From contig AZWL01000017.1 in assembly GCA_000514715.1 (NCBI GenBank), positions 62,001 through 126,000 on the forward strand: a DNA stretch of 64,000 nt. The letters are read 5' to 3'. Below the pieces are notes generated by a model. That model was given only the letters and a program-made list of their open reading frames with translations. It searched no databases and was not told the origin of the DNA. Below are positions 60,890 to 64,000 of the stretch, one piece after another; position 1 is the first letter of the stretch, and the number at the start of each line of letters is the position of its first letter. The DNA is from Streptomyces sp. CNH099. Its GTDB lineage: Bacteria; Actinomycetota; Actinomycetes; Streptomycetales; Streptomycetaceae. A program made the position numbers and the translations under genes.

Positions 60890-63800
60890 TCAGTCGGGGA
60901 GGTAGGTGACCTCCACGTGGGGCGGGAGCCCGGCGTGGAGGTCTCTCATGTGCTCCCGCAGGGTGACCGCGGCCAGCGAGCCGAGCCCGGCGAGCGGCGA
61001 GAGATCCGTGAAGCCGCCGAGGGGCAGGTCGAGTGCGAGGTGGTCGAGCTGCGGGAAGAGGCGGGGGAACCGGCTCAGGTCGAGCGCGGCGCCGGGCGGC
61101 CGGTCGTCGACCACGCCGAGGAACGTGACGCCCGGCAGGACGGCGTCGGCGGGAGCGACCCCCAGCAGGTCCGGCCGGCACCGCAGCCCTTTGAGCCGGC
61201 GGAGCGCGGCGAGGGCCGGCCAGTCGTCCGCGGAGCGCTCGTGCCGCCAGCCGAGGTAGAGGTACATGAGGTTGGCGTGTCTGGCCAGGGGCCGCAGGTC
61301 GGAGGTGTGGCCGGTCAGCAGGTTGAGCGTCGTCAGCTCCGGAAGCTCGGGCAGCGCGGCAAGGTCCAGCGGGCGCCGGCGCAACGGCGAGAGGGACAGG
61401 TGGCGCAGCCGCGGGAGGGAGGCGAGGAGTTCCGGAACGCCGTCCGCCAGACCCGGCACCATGTCGAGGATCAGAGTGCGCAGCGGCAGCCCGGCCAGCG
61501 CCGAGGCGTCGCTGAGGCCGTCGCACTCGGTGAGCCGCAGATAGCGCAGCTCGCGCTGCTCGCGCAGGAAGTCCAGATCCGCGAGCCCCGGCTGACCGCG
61601 GATGATCAGTTCGGCCAGAGGGCTCACGGAGAGTTCTGCGCGCAGGCCCGGAGTCTCCAGCGGGCCGCGTACCTCGATCATCGGTCGGGAGCCCAGGCGC
61701 CGCAGGGCACGTAGCTCGGCGTCGGACGTGACGGTGAAGAACAGCAGGTCCGGGTCGAGCCGGGCGATGACCTCGGCCGCGTACTGCGCTGTGTCGAAGC
61801 GGTGCCATGCCCAGGCGAGTTGGCGGCGCACGTCCAGCGAAGGGTGGGTGGCGTAGCGGGCGAGGAAGGCGATGGCGCGGTCCGACTCCACGTAGGACGC
61901 GGCGACCGCGATCTTCTGCGCCGCCTCGTCCGGGACGTCCTCCGGGCCGGGCAGCAGGTCCAGCACCAGCGGCCCGGCCGCGCCGACCGCCCGCGCCTCC
62001 ACCACCGTCCGGGGCGGGATCAGCGCCGCCGTCTCCCGCTCCACCGCCTCCCGCACCGCCGGGGCCAGCTCCGCCGCGTGCTCCAGGCAGGCGGCGGCCA
62101 GCAGCCGGATACGTACCCCCTCGACGCCCTCCCGCGCCCGCGCCGCCGCCAGCAGCTCCCGCAGGATCTCCTCGCGCTCCCGCGGGCGGGCCTGCGCGAC
62201 CGCCATGCGGATGACGTCCTCCCACTGGTCGTCCGCGGCGTGCGCGGCCAGCACGCCGACGTCGCCCTCCTCCACGGCGGCGCGGGCGCCCAGGTAGTCC
62301 TGGAAGGTGCGGTGCACGAAGTCGACGGCGCCGGGGCCGGGTTCGCGGAGGAGGCCGCTGCGGTCGCGGAAATGCTCCAGCACGGCGCCCGCGTCGCCGA
62401 GGGCGGCGACGTCGGGGACGGCCGGGAGCGCGGCGGCGACGATGCTTTCGGCGCGGGCGCGGTCCAGTTCGGTGCGGCCGTTGCGGATCAGCCAGTACGC
62501 CAGGCGCTGGAGCACCTGCAGCTGGGGTTCCTCGCGCAGGTCGGGGACGGCCATGTCGCGCTCGCGGTCGCGGCGGGTGAGCAGCATCGACAGGGCGGCC
62601 TCGTACAGCTCCTTGCGCCCGCGCGGGAGGTGGCCGCGGCGGGCGCGGTTGAGCGCGCACATCAGGCCGCACATGAGCGGGTTGGTGGCGAGCCGGCCGA
62701 GGTCGGAGGTGTGCCGTACGGCGGCGGTGAGCTGCTCCTCGTACGCGGTGAGCTGCGCGTCGTCCGCGGCCGGGGCGCCGGTGGGCACGGCGGTGCGTAC
62801 GGCGGCGTGCCAGCGGGCGATGAAGCCGGCGAGGTCGGCGGGGCGCATGGGGGCAAGGGTCAGCTCGGTGAAGCCGTCGGCCGCGAGCCAGTTCTCGACG
62901 ACCGCGGAGGGGCGGGAGGTGACGAGCCAGCGGTTGCCGGGGAAGGCGTCGACGAGGTCGGAGAGCCAGCGGCGGGCGCGGTCGCGCTCGGCGCGCGGGA
63001 CCTCGTCGATGCCGTCCACGAGGAGCAGCCCGCGGCCCGCGGCGAGCACCCGGTGCTCCCAGCCGTCGGGCTGGGCGCCGGCGAGGGGACTGCCGGTGGC
63101 GGCGAGGAAGTCGCGGGGGGCGGGCAGACGCTCGCCGTGCCGCGTGAGGGTGCGCAGCGGGAGGACGAAGGGGACGCGGCCGGCGAGGTAGTCCATGCCG
63201 TGTTCGGCCGCGGTGCCGGCACGGGTGGCGGAGAGGGCGAGCCACTGCACGAGGGTGGTCTTGCCGGAGCCGGCGGCGCCGCGCAGGAGGACGCGCTCGT
63301 GGGTGGCGAGGGCCTGGTCGGCGGGGATGGCGGGCTCGGGGAGGGGGGCGGCGTCGTCGCCGAAGTCCTGGAGGCCCCCGATATTGCTGTACGGGAGCGG
63401 CTCGTACGACGGGGAACCGGAAGCCTCCAGCCGCAGGTACGCCACGTCCAGAGGCCACTCCGCGGGCGAGTCGGCGAGGTCGGCGCCGTAGATGGTGAGC
63501 TTGCCGTGCTTCTTCGCCGTGTACGTGAAGTAGTCGCGCTCGAAGGCCGCGTCGCGGGCGGCGGGGAGGGGCGTACGGGCGATGAGGGCGTCGAGGCGGG
63601 CGATCTGCTCCGCCTGGCGGCGGGACTGCTCCACGAGGGTGCGCGCGACGAAGGTGGAGCGCTGGCTGAAGAAGTGGAGGATGTGCAGGCAGGCGGTGTC
63701 GAGGAGGGCGTCGTGGAAGTAGGCGGCGTCCGCGGACAGTTCGCGCGCGGGGGCGCCGCCGCCGCTGCGCGCGGCGGTCTGCCGCAGCCGGCGGGCGAGC

Positions 63801-64000
63801 GCTTCGGGGCCGAGCTGGACGGCCTGGACGTCGTCCAGGTCGAGGTCGCCGAGGGCGGCGAGGCTGCGGGCGAGCGCGTCCGCGACGGCGCCGGCCTCGT
63901 CGTCCCCGACGGCCGCCTCGCGCCGGTCGCGCGCACCGGCCTGCCCGCCGGCGTCGGGGAGGGCGCGCCGTACGAGCGTGTCCGCGAGCTTCCGCAGCTC
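60890..64000 (-). CDS. NACHT-domain NTPase with C-terminal leucine-rich repeats (5' end outside window)
   Basis: At least 1036 codons, open through the right edge; a GTG at 63634 is only an internal codon, since the same frame continues upstream with protein-like sequence (DAAYFHDALLDTACLHILHF). A helical N-terminal region is followed by a NACHT domain: P-loop RGAAGSGKTTLVQW near 63250-63290, Walker B LLLVDGIDEVP near 63020, and WLVTSRPS. Helical STAND regions follow, then leucine-rich repeats from about 61650 to the end (LRYLRLTECDGLSD, LPRLRHLSLSPLRR, LTTLNLLTGHTSDL). The family includes bacterial NACHT proteins that act in antiphage defence. The stop is at 60890. Confidence 0.9.
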   Translation of the reverse strand, partial: ELRKLADTLVRRALPDAGGQAGARDRREAAVGDDEAGAVADALARSLAALGDLDLDDVQAVQLGPEALARRLRQTAARSGGGAPARELSADAAYFHDALLDTACLHILHFFSQRSTFVARTLVEQSRRQAEQIARLDALIARTPLPAARDAAFERDYFTYTAKKHGKLTIYGADLADSPAEWPLDVAYLRLEASGSPSYEPLPYSNIGGLQDFGDDAAPLPEPAIPADQALATHERVLLRGAAGSGKTTLVQWLALSATRAGTAAEHGMDYLAGRVPFVLPLRTLTRHGERLPAPRDFLAATGSPLAGAQPDGWEHRVLAAGRGLLLVDGIDEVPRAERDRARRWLSDLVDAFPGNRWLVTSRPSAVVENWLAADGFTELTLAPMRPADLAGFIARWHAAVRTAVPTGAPAADDAQLTAYEEQLTAAVRHTSDLGRLATNPLMCGLMCALNRARRGHLPRGRKELYEAALSMLLTRRDRERDMAVPDLREEPQLQVLQRLAYWLIRNGRTELDRARAESIVAAALPAVPDVAALGDAGAVLEHFRDRSGLLREPGPGAVDFVHRTFQDYLGARAAVEEGDVGVLAAHAADDQWEDVIRMAVAQARPREREEILRELLAAARAREGVEGVRIRLLAAACLEHAAELAPAVREAVERETAALIPPRTVVEARAVGAAGPLVLDLLPGPEDVPDEAAQKIAVAASYVESDRAIAFLARYATHPSLDVRRQLAWAWHRFDTAQYAAEVIARLDPDLLFFTVTSDAELRALRRLGSRPMIEVRGPLETPGLRAELSVSPLAELIIRGQPGLADLDFLREQRELRYLRLTECDGLSDASALAGLPLRTLILDMVPGLADGVPELLASLPRLRHLSLSPLRRRPLDLAALPELPELTTLNLLTGHTSDLRPLARHANLMYLYLGWRHERSADDWPALAALRRLKGLRCRPDLLGVAPADAVLPGVTFLGVVDDRPPGAALDLSRFPRLFPQLDHLALDLPLGGFTDLSPLAGLGSLAAVTLREHMRDLHAGLPPHVEVTYLPD

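Overview
The window looks like chromosomal DNA of a Streptomyces or a close actinomycete relative. G+C is very high with G/C at almost every third codon position, GTG starts and start/stop overlaps are frequent, and there are family signatures typical of the genus: a dnaK-grpE-dnaJ-hspR operon with HAIR operators, a CebR-type cellulose box, MmyB-like XRE regulators paired with oxidoreductases, a SpoIIE/PAS/GAF phosphatase, and universal stress/CBS-BON/DUF1876 genes.

Layout. 1-1464: 5' part of a Ser/Thr kinase and a lipoprotein. 1694-10699: one tightly packed operon with a secreted endonuclease/exonuclease/phosphatase-fold enzyme, two uncharacterised proteins, a Tat-type solute-binding lipoprotein, a LacI regulator, two permeases and two ATPases of the dipeptide/oligopeptide ABC class. 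11163-16549: an intact RHS polymorphic toxin with an ADP-ribosyltransferase-like tip, its probable immunity gene and a CGNR zinc-finger remnant. 16569-21292: a large XRE/nSTAND1/WD40 NTPase divergent from a TerD protein. 21461-25440: a Cip1-like secreted protein behind a perfect CebR box, then a multidomain phosphatase. 25558-29160: three overlapping genes for related membrane-anchored proteins that I cannot assign to a known system. 29192-33636: small regulatory and stress genes including arsenite methyltransferase. 33765-37100: a decayed second RHS copy with retained immunity-like and DUF4291 genes. 37191-38984: a TetR regulator with a divergent membrane gene and a broken quinone oxidoreductase. 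38981-47050: a stress/dormancy-type island (CBS-BON, ion channel, Usp, DUF1918-XRE-PNPOx fusion, DUF1876, PucR). 47522-51352: a secreted protein, an XRE/alcohol dehydrogenase pair, and a tRNA-Gly with the fossil of an integrated element. 51570-56074: small zinc-ribbon-like protein, dcd, a Yip1-type membrane protein and an EtfD-like Fe-S membrane oxidoreductase. 56406-60880: the HspR-controlled dnaK operon. 60890-64000: a NACHT/LRR NTPase running off the right edge.

How it fits together. The ABC operon is probably a self-regulated uptake system for a product released by its secreted hydrolase. The two RHS loci share an almost identical leader of about 1 kb, in direct orientation 22.6 kb apart. 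One is intact, and the other has three frameshifts and a large internal deletion but keeps its downstream genes. STAND-type NTPases near 18-20 kb and at the right edge add to a conflict/defence flavour. Several remnants (GNAT, CGNR, quinone oxidoreductase, integrase, two small minus-strand genes) show that the accessory parts turn over quickly, while the dcd-to-hspR stretch is ordinary core genome.
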